Of a stretch of DNA of 28,711 nucleotides, positions 1 through 8,075 are shown one piece after another (the stretch's first letter is position 1; the number at the start of each line of letters is the position of its first letter). The notes beneath the pieces are model-generated. The model saw nothing but the letters and a program-made list of their open reading frames with translations. It had not been told where the DNA came from and searched no databases. This DNA is from Syntrophomonas sp. UBA1368 (GTDB lineage: Bacteria > Bacillota > Syntrophomonadia > Syntrophomonadales > Syntrophomonadaceae). The DNA lies in NCBI GenBank assembly GCA_002305965.1, contig DBRM01000022.1, forward strand, positions 1-28,711, written 5' to 3'. The position numbers and the translations under genes were made by a program.

Positions 1-30
1 AGACTTTGTGAAATGCAAGGTCTTTTTTTA
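1..30 (+). terminator. Rho-independent terminator of an upstream gene
   Basis: Bases 1-8 pair with 16-23 (eight pairs, one a G-U) around a seven-base loop and are followed by a run of seven T and then more T-rich sequence. The left arm may continue outside the window. It would end a plus-strand gene lying before base 1. Confidence 0.6.
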
Positions 31-35
31 TTTTT

Positions 36-272
36 GCTACAGGAGCATATCATGTGTTCCGGTAAAGCCCTGTCTAACTGCCTCCCTTTTAATTTCCTTG
101 AAATATTTCTAAACCTGTAAATAAATTAACATTTTTAGTCAAATTATTACTAAACAACTTGTACTAGTTATTATTTACCATAACTCGGAATATATTGAAT
201 CAAAAATCATTGCAAAACGAGGTAAGAAACAAGTAAGACATTGCAGGTAAATAATGATAGGAGGGGTTAGTT
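36..272 (+). promoter_or_regulatory. AT-rich upstream region of the first beta-oxidation operon
   Basis: No gene is seen here. A possible promoter is TTGAAA at 98-103 and TAAATT at 122-127 (18-bp spacer). Just downstream lie two short inverted repeats, TTTAGT/ACTAAA (134-139 and 149-154) and AGTTAT/ATAACT (166-171 and 180-185), which could be operator half-sites, although AT-rich DNA makes such matches by chance. A clear ribosome binding site (gagggg, ending at 266) precedes the GTG at 273. Confidence 0.3.
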
Positions 273-1592
273 GTGTCAAATGTATCAAATGGATCCTGGA
301 AAGAAGAATACAATCGCAAATTATGCACGCCGGAAGAGGCTGCAGCTCTTATCAGGGATAATGATGTGATTTGTGTTGCCGGGGGAGGGAATGTTCCGGA
401 TGGTTTTTGCAGAGCATTTGACAAACGGTTGAATCAACTGCATAACATTACGGTTGCCGAAGCCTTGGCCATGGCCTTGTTTGATTTTATGACACCGGCC
501 TCCGCTGGGCACAGTCATATAGAAACTGTATATGGCGGTGTAGTTGAAAGAATGTGTTTTCAGTGGGGAACAGCTCACTATATACCTGTCCATTTGGATG
601 ATACCAACAGAACAATTGAAGATCTTGACTGCCGAATCATAGCTACCGCAGTAACTCCTCCTGATGAAAATGGCTATTTTAATTTATCGATCGGCCGCGG
701 GGTGTTAAGTCAGAGAATAATGGAGAAGGCTGAACATCTAATTGTAGAAGTAAACTCACATTTACCATGGTGCAACAGTGATCTGCTTTTACATGTATCT
801 CAGGTGGATAGAATCATTGAAAAAGATACACCTCTTTTCCAGGTGCCGGATATTCCTATTACTGATAAAGAAAAAACTATAGCCGGTTACATTGTTGATA
901 TGGTCCCTGACGGGGCTACAATTCAGATTGGGATCGGAGGTTTGCCTAATGCCATAGGATCATTTCTAACCAGCAAAAAGGACTTGGGAATTCATACCGA
1001 AGTAATGACCAATGTTTTTATGGATCTTATGATATCGGGTGCAGCCAATGGTTCCAGAAAAAATATAAACAAGGGCAAGGCGGTAGCATGTTTGGGTTTT
1101 GGTGATGATAGATTGAACAAATTCATGGACCATAATCAAGATATTATGTTCTTCGCAGCAGAATATACAAATGATTCATATGTAATAGGCCAGCATGACA
1201 ACCTCATATCAATCAATAATTTTATGTCCATTGACCTGTCAGGCCAAGTGGGTTCTGAATCAAAGGCCCATCAGCAATTTACCGGTACCGGAGGTTCGGT
1301 TAATTTTGTTCGCGGCGCGAAGATTTCCAATGGCGGGAAGAGTTTTCTGGCTGCTACCGCTACCTATACACAGAATGGTGAAATGAAATCAAGGATCATG
1401 CCGATGTTGGAGCTGGGAACAGCTGTTACTGTACCCCGAACTGATGTCGAGTATATTGTTACCGAATATGGGATCGCTAGATTACGCTACAAATCAGTAC
1501 CCAAACGAGCCAAAGCACTGATTCAGATCGCCCATCCGGATTTTCGTGATCAGTTAACTTTCGAAGCCAAGAAAATAGGATGGCTGTATTAA
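273..1592 (+). CDS. Acetyl-CoA hydrolase/transferase family CoA transferase
   Basis: Probably a cytoplasmic acyl-CoA:acetate (4-hydroxybutyrate- or butyrate-type) CoA transferase that activates a carboxylic acid by moving CoA from a thioester donor through a glutamyl-CoA intermediate. The 439 residues match the usual length. Visible family marks are the glycine-rich IGIGGLPNAIG segment, the catalytic-glutamate motif GIHTE (Glu243), the AAEYTNDSY segment and the C-terminal VTEYGIARLRYKS and IAHPDFRDQL motifs. The GTG start follows a strong gagggg site. It is the first gene of the fadE-fadN-fadA-type operon, so it likely takes the activating role that an acyl-CoA ligase has elsewhere. Its substrate cannot be read from the sequence. 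Membership of the Cat1/AbfT group is secure; the choice between hydrolase and transferase is inferred. Confidence 0.88.
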   Translation: MSNVSNGSWKEEYNRKLCTPEEAAALIRDNDVICVAGGGNVPDGFCRAFDKRLNQLHNITVAEALAMALFDFMTPASAGHSHIETVYGGVVERMCFQWGTAHYIPVHLDDTNRTIEDLDCRIIATAVTPPDENGYFNLSIGRGVLSQRIMEKAEHLIVEVNSHLPWCNSDLLLHVSQVDRIIEKDTPLFQVPDIPITDKEKTIAGYIVDMVPDGATIQIGIGGLPNAIGSFLTSKKDLGIHTEVMTNVFMDLMISGAANGSRKNINKGKAVACLGFGDDRLNKFMDHNQDIMFFAAEYTNDSYVIGQHDNLISINNFMSIDLSGQVGSESKAHQQFTGTGGSVNFVRGAKISNGGKSFLAATATYTQNGEMKSRIMPMLELGTAVTVPRTDVEYIVTEYGIARLRYKSVPKRAKALIQIAHPDFRDQLTFEAKKIGWLY

Positions 1593-1671
1593 TAACTAGT
1601 GCAGGATGACTAGCCTGAAAAAACAATTCCGAAAAATTTGATAAAAGAAACTATAAAAGAAGGGTGATAAA

Positions 1672-3504
1672 ATGCCGGCTAATAATTTCCTTTATGATAC
1701 CAGGGATATAAAATTCATATTCAAAGAATGGTTGGATCTTGATAGGCTCCTTAGCTTAGATGTCTATAAAGACTATTACAGTAAAGATGATATCGATTCA
1801 TATATCGAAGTAACAAGCAAAATATGCAGGGACGTACTGGCCCCGGCTAACGAGGAAGCAGACAAAATTGGTGTTCAATTTATCGATGGTAAAGTTATTA
1901 CGCCACCTTCATTCAAAAACGCTTACCGGGTAGTTATGGAGGCAGGATTGGGACCGCAAAGTGCTGACCGGGAAGCAGAAGGACGGATGCCTTTTTGCAT
2001 GTCAGCTCCACTTAACGAAATGATGATTGCCGCTTCAGCCGGGATACTGTCATGCTGGGGTCTAACTGCCGGAGCAGCCCATGTTATACAAAAATATGCC
2101 AGTCAGGAATTAAAAGAAAAATTTCTGCCGCCTTTGTTTTCGGGAGAATGGGGCGGAACGATGAATCTGACTGAGCCGGGAGCAGGGTCAGATGTAGGGG
2201 CTTCAATGACACGGGCATATCCAACCGATACCCCTGGTCTCTATAAAATCAAAGGAAGCAAATTGTTTATCACTGCCGGAGATCATGATCTGGCCTCCAA
2301 TTTTGTTCATCTGGTATTGGCCCGACCTGAAGGCGGACGGGAAGGTACTGCAGGGTTATCCTTGTTCATCACTCCTAAATACCGGGTAAATGACGATGGT
2401 TCGTTAGGAGAATGGAATGATGTTACTACTGCGGGGATCGAACACAAAATGGGACTAAAAGGTTCCCCGACCTGTTCGCTGATATATGGAGAAAATGATG
2501 ATTGCTACGGGTACCTGGTTGGGGATCCAGTTGGAGAAGACGGAAAAGGGCAGGGAATGAATCAGATGTTCAGCATGATGAATGAGGCCAGATTGGGTAC
2601 AGGAGTCCTGGCACTGGCTGTTACTGCAGAGGCTTATTATAACGCTTTGGCTTATTCCAAAGAAAGGATTCAGGGAACCAAACTCACCGATCCCAAAGGA
2701 CCAAGAGTCAAAATCATTGAACATGAGGATGTGCGCAGAATGCTGTTGCTGCAGAAATCATGTATAGAAGCCATAAGGGCCTTGCTTATGAAAACTTATT
2801 ATTATATCGACCTGGAATGTGACAGCCCGGATCCGGAAGAAAGGGAATTTGCAGATTATATGGTGCAAATCAGCACACCGCTCTGCAAGGCGTATGCATC
2901 TGATATGGCCTGGCCGCTTATTGGCGAAGCGATCCAGACATACGGCGGATACGGTTATATCGAGGAGTACCCGGTAGCTCAGCTGGCACGGGATTGTAAA
3001 GTATTTTCCATATGGGAAGGCACAAATTATATTCAATCCCTGGATTTGATCGGGCGCAAATTTACCATGAAAAAAGGCAAGGCGCTGCGCACCTTGTTAA
3101 AAGTGATCACTGAGTTTATACAAACCAATAAAGAAACGATGGGATTTGAAAAAGAAATTGGCGTTCTGGGTGAAGCACTTAATGATTTTCAAGCCATTCT
3201 GGGCATTCTGCAAAGTTACATGACCTCGGGCAAAATAGCGATGATGCCTTTGTATTCCACTCGTATACTCCATGCTACATCTATGCTCTACTGCGGTATG
3301 TTGATCATGGAACAGGGTTTGCTGGCAGCACAGAAGTTAAAGGAAGTTGGCGACAACCATTATGACAGCAAGTTTTATCTGGGTAAAGTCGCCAGTGCCA
3401 GATTTTACGTATTAAACGTAGTCCCGCAGATAGCTGTGATCAAAAAAGTGTTTGAAATTGGTGATGCTACTGCCATCGATATTCCGGTGGAATGCTTAGG
3501 TTAA
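1672..3504 (+). CDS. fadE: Acyl-CoA dehydrogenase, FadE type (long form)
   Basis: FAD-dependent enzyme making trans-2-enoyl-CoA from acyl-CoA and passing electrons to ETF. At 610 residues it belongs to the long class (Bacillus subtilis FadE is about 594), with a C-terminal extension beyond the roughly 380-residue core. Seen in the sequence: the FAD/substrate motif LTEPGAGSD, the QTYGGYGYIEEYPVAQ segment, and IWEGTN with catalytic Glu449 at the usual short/medium-chain position. It starts with ATG about 80 bp after the CoA transferase and is followed by fadN and fadA homologues, the same three functions as the Bacillus fadNAE operon in a different order. The function is well supported; chain-length preference is not visible. 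Confidence 0.93.
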   Translation: MPANNFLYDTRDIKFIFKEWLDLDRLLSLDVYKDYYSKDDIDSYIEVTSKICRDVLAPANEEADKIGVQFIDGKVITPPSFKNAYRVVMEAGLGPQSADREAEGRMPFCMSAPLNEMMIAASAGILSCWGLTAGAAHVIQKYASQELKEKFLPPLFSGEWGGTMNLTEPGAGSDVGASMTRAYPTDTPGLYKIKGSKLFITAGDHDLASNFVHLVLARPEGGREGTAGLSLFITPKYRVNDDGSLGEWNDVTTAGIEHKMGLKGSPTCSLIYGENDDCYGYLVGDPVGEDGKGQGMNQMFSMMNEARLGTGVLALAVTAEAYYNALAYSKERIQGTKLTDPKGPRVKIIEHEDVRRMLLLQKSCIEAIRALLMKTYYYIDLECDSPDPEEREFADYMVQISTPLCKAYASDMAWPLIGEAIQTYGGYGYIEEYPVAQLARDCKVFSIWEGTNYIQSLDLIGRKFTMKKGKALRTLLKVITEFIQTNKETMGFEKEIGVLGEALNDFQAILGILQSYMTSGKIAMMPLYSTRILHATSMLYCGMLIMEQGLLAAQKLKEVGDNHYDSKFYLGKVASARFYVLNVVPQIAVIKKVFEIGDATAIDIPVECLG

Positions 3505-3515
3505 ATTGGCCATCT

Positions 3516-3547
3516 TCTGATTTATGGTGAAATAACAGGAAATCAGA
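3516..3547 (+). other. Intergenic inverted repeat between fadE and fadN
   Basis: TCTGATTT (3516-3523) and AAATCAGA (3540-3547) form a perfect 8-bp stem with a 16-base loop in the 128-bp gap before the fadN start. No T-run follows, so it is not a normal terminator. It could be an mRNA processing or stability element, or chance. Confidence 0.25.
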
Positions 3548-3632
3548 CGGAGTGGTGGTGATAAGAAGTCTATATAAATACGGGCATTTAAATTATTGGC
3601 AAAAAGTAATGAATGTAAGAGGAGGGGAAAAA

Positions 3633-6047
3633 GTGAACAGAACGATTAGGAAAGCTGCCGTTTTAGGATCAGGAATTATGGGCGGAGGTATAGCAGCCAT
3701 CCTGGCGGGAGTTGGAATACCATGCTATTTACTGGACATTATCCCAAACAAGCTGACAGAAGAAGAAATCCAAAAAAATCTTTCCCTTAAGGATCCAATC
3801 GTAAGAAACCGGATCGTGCAAAAGAATAAAGAAGCAGTGATAAAATCCAAGCCGGCATTGCTTTTTTCAAAAGATGATGCTGATTTGATCACGATTGGCA
3901 ACTTTGAAGATAATTTGGAATGGTTAAAAGAGGCCGATTGGGTGGTCGAAGTTATTATCGAAAACTTGGAGATCAAAAAACAATTGTATAACAAAATAAT
4001 ACCGTTTATAAAACCAGGCGCCATTATCAGTTCAAATACTTCGGGAATAAGAATAAATGATCTGGCTCAGAGCCTTCCTGCCGAAATGAGAAAATATTTC
4101 CTGGGGACACACTTCTTTAATCCGGTTCGTTATATGAAACTGTTTGAACTGATTCCCGGTAATGAAACCTTGCCTGAAGTGATCGACTTTATGGCCGGTT
4201 TTGCTGAGAAAACTTTGGGCAAAGGGGTTGTGTATGCCAAGGATACACCAAGTTTTGTTGCCAATCGGATCGGGTTATTCAGTATGTTAGGTACCTTGCG
4301 TTTAGCTGGTGAATTTGGTCTGGGGGTCGAAGAGGTAGATAGTTTGACCGGCACATTAGTGGGAAAACCAAAGACCGCTACTTTTAAACTAACTGATATG
4401 GTTGGGGTTGATCTGTGCGTTGCCAGTCCCGCCATCGTACGTGAAAATATTTCTGATGAAAAAGAAAAACAATATTTCACCGGACCGGAATATATTTTCA
4501 AAATGGCAGAGAATGGCATGCATGGCAACAAAACCGGCGGAGGCTTCTACAAAAAAACCAAAAAGGCAGCCGGCAAAAAGGAAACCCTGGTCTTAAACCT
4601 TGATACACTTGAATATGAATCCGCTAAAAAACCTGAGGTTCCCGGCATCAAGGAACTGAAAGCAGTCAAATCAACACCCGAAAGGCTGCAAAAAATATTG
4701 GAATATGATTCAATAGCGGCTCGTTTCCTTTGGGAAGACCTGAAAGGCTGCCTTACTTATTCTGCCGCTAAAATTCCTGAAATATCGGACAATATTCTTA
4801 ATATTGACAATGCCATGCGTTTTGGTTATGGCTGGCAAATGGGGCCTTTTCAGATGTGGGACGCCATAGGTGTAGAAGCTTTTGTTGCTCGTGCCGAAAA
4901 AGAAGGAGCACAAATAGCTGGCTGGGTAAAGGAAATGCTGGAAAAGGGATGTAATAAGTTCTACACCGTTATTGATAATGTACCCAGTTATTATTGCGCA
5001 CTGGATAAAAAATACCTGCCCGTTCCTTATGCTAAGGAAATAATCAATTTACCTCTGTTGAAAAAACAGAATAAAATAATAGCCGGAAATGCCGACGCAA
5101 CACTGATCGATATCGGCGATGGCGTTGCCTGTCTTGAGCTCCATTCCCGGGGCAATACTTTGTCTGAGTTATGCAAGCCAATGCTGGAACTTGCCATGAA
5201 TATAACAGAGGAAAATGATGATTGGCTTGGTCTGGTTATAACCAGTGCCGGACCCAATTTCTGTGTTGGCGGCGATTTAGGTTATTTGCTTTCCGTATCC
5301 AATAACAGTACGGTCAATGAAGCTGCCGATGCCCTTAAGACCCTGCAGGATACTTTGATGAGGATGAAGTATTTTTCCAAACCTATTGTGACTGCTCCTT
5401 TTGACATGACCCTGGGGGGAGGGCTTGAATTATGTATGCATTCAACTGCCATTCAGCCCCATGCGGAATGTTATATGGGATTGGTGGAAGTCGGGGTCGG
5501 GTTAATTCCCGGAGGCGGAGGAACCAAAGAAGCACTGCTTCGCCAGATGGAAAAAATCCCGCCCGGCATCAAAGTAAAACCGGAGCCTTTTATTGAAAAA
5601 GCCTTCGAAAATATTATGCAGGCCAAAGTATCTAAAAGTGCCAAGGAAGCAGCTAAACTTGGTTACCTGAGACCAACAGATAAAATCAGTATAAACAAGG
5701 ACCACCAGTTATATGATGCCAAACAAAAAGTCCTGGCTTTGGCGGCAGAAGGATATGCTCCTCCCGCACCGGCACAAATACCGGCAGCAGGGGAAGACGG
5801 GGTCTCTATGTTTGCAGTTATGGCTTATAACATGAAGGTAGCCGGTCTGGCAACTGAGCATGACTACCTGGTAGCCAGGAAGCTTACCCACGTGCTTGGC
5901 GGAGGATATTTAAAACCGGGGACGGTAATGAGTGAAGAATACCTCCTTTCCCTGGAAAGAGAAGCATTCAGCATACTGATAAACGAAGAGAAGACCAAAG
6001 CCCGTATGGAACATATGCTGGCTACCGGTAAACCATTAAGAAACTGA
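3633..6047 (+). CDS. fadN: 3-hydroxyacyl-CoA dehydrogenase/enoyl-CoA hydratase fusion, FadN type
   Basis: Bifunctional beta-oxidation enzyme: hydrates enoyl-CoA and oxidises the L-3-hydroxyacyl-CoA with NAD. The dehydrogenase comes first: Rossmann loop GSGIMGGG (glycines 12, 14, 17) and the THFFNPVRYMKLFE active-site segment. The crotonase domain is C-terminal, with the acid pair Glu599 (GGGLEL) and Glu619 (GLVEVG) and the PGGGGTK loop. This dehydrogenase-then-hydratase order is that of Bacillus FadN (about 789 residues). The open frame reaches up to a GTG at 3552, but I choose the GTG at 3633: it has a strong gaggaggg site at the right distance and leaves only four residues before the conserved N-terminal strand, giving 804 residues. 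It lies 25 bp before the fadA homologue. Confidence 0.92.
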   Translation: MNRTIRKAAVLGSGIMGGGIAAILAGVGIPCYLLDIIPNKLTEEEIQKNLSLKDPIVRNRIVQKNKEAVIKSKPALLFSKDDADLITIGNFEDNLEWLKEADWVVEVIIENLEIKKQLYNKIIPFIKPGAIISSNTSGIRINDLAQSLPAEMRKYFLGTHFFNPVRYMKLFELIPGNETLPEVIDFMAGFAEKTLGKGVVYAKDTPSFVANRIGLFSMLGTLRLAGEFGLGVEEVDSLTGTLVGKPKTATFKLTDMVGVDLCVASPAIVRENISDEKEKQYFTGPEYIFKMAENGMHGNKTGGGFYKKTKKAAGKKETLVLNLDTLEYESAKKPEVPGIKELKAVKSTPERLQKILEYDSIAARFLWEDLKGCLTYSAAKIPEISDNILNIDNAMRFGYGWQMGPFQMWDAIGVEAFVARAEKEGAQIAGWVKEMLEKGCNKFYTVIDNVPSYYCALDKKYLPVPYAKEIINLPLLKKQNKIIAGNADATLIDIGDGVACLELHSRGNTLSELCKPMLELAMNITEENDDWLGLVITSAGPNFCVGGDLGYLLSVSNNSTVNEAADALKTLQDTLMRMKYFSKPIVTAPFDMTLGGGLELCMHSTAIQPHAECYMGLVEVGVGLIPGGGGTKEALLRQMEKIPPGIKVKPEPFIEKAFENIMQAKVSKSAKEAAKLGYLRPTDKISINKDHQLYDAKQKVLALAAEGYAPPAPAQIPAAGEDGVSMFAVMAYNMKVAGLATEHDYLVARKLTHVLGGGYLKPGTVMSEEYLLSLEREAFSILINEEKTKARMEHMLATGKPLRN

Positions 6048-6072
6048 TTATGTTAAAGGAGGAGGGAGTAAT

Positions 6073-7254
6073 TTGAAACAAGCAGTTATTGTTGCCGGCG
6101 TTCGTACTGCGGTCGGCAAAGCGCCGCGCGGAACTTTAAAGGATACAAGGCCAGATTATCTGGGTAAATTAGTAGTTGAGGATGTGGTCAAAAAATTAGG
6201 CCCCAATTTTGATAAAAGTCTGGTTGACGATGTAATCATCGGCTGTGCATTTCCCGAAGGTGTTCAGGGCATGCAGATGGGGAGGATGATTGCCCAGTAT
6301 GCAGGAATGCCGGATAGCGTATGTGGTATAACTGTAAACCGATATTGTTCTTCCGGTCTGCAGACCATCAGCATGGCAGCTGAACGTATAATGGTCGGGG
6401 CTTCAGAGGTTATCATCGCGGGGGGAGCCGAAAGTATGAGCATGGTCGCCTCCAAGCAGACTCCCGTGCCCAATATGGAAATACTCGAAGGCTGGCCGGA
6501 TTTATATTTAGGTATGGGACTTACAGCAGAGAATGTTGCGCGGCAATTCAGCATATCCAGACAGGAACAGGACGTTTTTGCGTCCGACAGTTATGCAAAA
6601 GCCAGTATAGCCTTGAAGAATGGAGTATTTAACGGGGAGATCACACCGGTGCCATATAAAGTTACATCAATAGGACCAGATAACAAAGTGGTCGTACAAG
6701 AAAAACAATTTACTGTAGATGAAGGGCCCAGAGAAGGAGTCACAGCGGAATCCTTGTCTAAACTGAAGCCAGCATTTACTCCTTTCGGAGTAGTCACAGC
6801 CGGCAATTCGTCACAGACCAGTGATGGCGCTGCAGCAGTTGTAGTAATGTCAGAAGAAAAGGCTAAGGAACTGGGATTAAAACCACGTTTACGTTATGTG
6901 AGCTTCGCAGTAGCCGGATGTCCTGCAGGGGTGATGGGTATCGGGCCTGCGTTTGCTATTCCCAAAGCCCTGAAATTAGCTGGACTGACCCTTAAGGAGA
7001 TTGGCTTGATAGAGCTGAACGAAGCCTTTGCTTCACAATCTATCTATGTTATCAGGGAATTAGGACTCAACCGGGATATCATAAATGTAAACGGCGGGGC
7101 AATTGCCCTCGGACACCCCCTGGGATGTACAGGTTCAAAATTAACGGTACAGATCATGAATGAAATGGAAAGAAGACAGGTACGTTACGGCATGGTTTCA
7201 ATGTGCATTGGCGGGGGAATGGGTGCTGCCGGTATATTTGAACTGGGTTCATAA
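6073..7254 (+). CDS. fadA: Acetyl-CoA acyltransferase (3-ketoacyl-CoA thiolase), FadA type
   Basis: Last step of the spiral: thiolysis of 3-ketoacyl-CoA to acetyl-CoA and a shortened acyl-CoA. At 393 residues it has standard length and all thiolase marks: nucleophile Cys92 in NRYCSSG, NEAFA, the ALGHPLGCTG histidine loop and the C-terminal CIGGGMGAAG with the second catalytic Cys. The start is TTG, placed by a strong aggaggaggg site just upstream. It closes the first operon, a terminator following about 50 bp after the stop. Degradative (FadA) rather than biosynthetic (AtoB) function is inferred from operon context. Confidence 0.92.
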   Translation: MKQAVIVAGVRTAVGKAPRGTLKDTRPDYLGKLVVEDVVKKLGPNFDKSLVDDVIIGCAFPEGVQGMQMGRMIAQYAGMPDSVCGITVNRYCSSGLQTISMAAERIMVGASEVIIAGGAESMSMVASKQTPVPNMEILEGWPDLYLGMGLTAENVARQFSISRQEQDVFASDSYAKASIALKNGVFNGEITPVPYKVTSIGPDNKVVVQEKQFTVDEGPREGVTAESLSKLKPAFTPFGVVTAGNSSQTSDGAAAVVVMSEEKAKELGLKPRLRYVSFAVAGCPAGVMGIGPAFAIPKALKLAGLTLKEIGLIELNEAFASQSIYVIRELGLNRDIINVNGGAIALGHPLGCTGSKLTVQIMNEMERRQVRYGMVSMCIGGGMGAAGIFELGS

Positions 7255-7306
7255 GATATTGAAAGATATAATACCCGATAAAAAACAATAACATCAATTG
7301 CGTTAT

Positions 7307-7344
7307 ACTTCCAGGCTGAATGAAAAAAGCCTGGAAGTTTTTTT
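7307..7344 (+). terminator. Rho-independent terminator after fadA
   Basis: A perfect 11-bp stem (7307-7317 with 7328-7338) and a ten-base loop are followed directly by seven T. It closes the CoA transferase-fadE-fadN-fadA operon. Confidence 0.9.
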
Positions 7345-7418
7345 GCTGAAAATCGATCAGCAGCTTTTTGAAAAACAGGTCAGCCGGGATTATCAGAGAG
7401 GTCATTTTAGTTTTATAA

Positions 7419-7443
7419 ATACTTAAGTCAATGACTTAAGTAT
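7419..7443. promoter_or_regulatory. 25-bp perfect palindrome, probable operator
   Basis: ATACTTAAGTCA and TGACTTAAGTAT are exact inverted copies around one central base (7431). The site lies about 160 bp before the epimerase-like gene, after the fadA terminator, with a TATAAA-like hexamer (7415-7420) overlapping its left end. The perfect symmetry and absence of a T-run fit a dimeric repressor site rather than a terminator. TetR-type fatty-acid regulators bind similar palindromes, and two TetR genes lie 3.4 kb downstream. That link is inference. Confidence 0.6.
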
Positions 7444-7603
7444 GTGAAATAGACATAATGGTTTTGCTGCATACATATCCATAGGTTAAAGGGAATGATT
7501 CAAATTTTGTTAGGGAGCTGCAGCCGCAGGCAAATGTTTTTATGTTCTGCACATCTTAGATCGTAAGCAAGACGATAAGTTTATGGAAAGGAGAATGACG
7601 CTG

Positions 7604-8020
7604 ATGAAACTGATCGATCATATTGGAATCGTGGTAAAAAACGTTCAAGATTCGATAAAAATTTATCAAGACGGATTGGGAATGAATCTTTTGCAAATTG
7701 AAGACAACGAAGCTTTTGGAGTTAAGATAGCGTTCTTTCTAGTTGGAGAGACACTGGTTGAATTGATTGAACCTACCACTCCTGAAGGCACCATGGCCAG
7801 CCAATTTCTAAAGGAAAAAGGAGAAGGATTACATCATATTGCCTTCCGGGTTGAGAACCTTGAAAACACGTTAAACATGCTGAAAGAAAAAGCTATCCCA
7901 TTGATCCATGAAACCCCGCAGCCGGGAGGACTTGGTGCTTTGGTAGCCTTTATGGATCCTGGCAGTGCCAATAATGTGTACATCGAATTTATTCAGAGAT
8001 CTTTAATAACAGAATCTTAA
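7604..8020 (+). CDS. Methylmalonyl-CoA epimerase-like VOC-superfamily protein
   Basis: Likely interconverts (R)- and (S)-methylmalonyl-CoA, or a related 2-methyl-branched acyl-CoA. The protein has 138 residues, the family norm. It shows two VOC repeats: the N-terminal DHIGIVVKNV with the first metal-binding His, a central GETLVELIEP strand, LHHIAFRVENLE with a second His, and a C-terminal VYIEFIQ strand with a metal-binding Glu. ATG codons also occur in frame at 7583 and 7595. I choose 7604 because aaggag at 7588-7593 is well spaced for it and family members begin just before the DHIG strand. It heads a three-gene unit with a CoA transferase and a thiolase. No methylmalonyl-CoA mutase or decarboxylase is in the window, so the exact substrate is uncertain. 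Confidence 0.75.
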   Translation: MKLIDHIGIVVKNVQDSIKIYQDGLGMNLLQIEDNEAFGVKIAFFLVGETLVELIEPTTPEGTMASQFLKEKGEGLHHIAFRVENLENTLNMLKEKAIPLIHETPQPGGLGALVAFMDPGSANNVYIEFIQRSLITES

Positions 8021-8075
8021 GCTGAATTTTTGTTCTGAAGGCCTATGGTGATTAGCCGGAAGGAGGAAGAAAATA

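Noticed and set aside
3552..3632. N-terminal extension of the FadN-type protein from the upstream GTG
   Set aside because: The 27 extra residues are unlike the family, and a much better ribosome binding site with GTG lies at 3633.
4130..4531. 133-codon open frame on the minus strand inside fadN
   Set aside because: It overlaps a clearly coding gene, has no ribosome binding site or family features, and reads as an antisense shadow.
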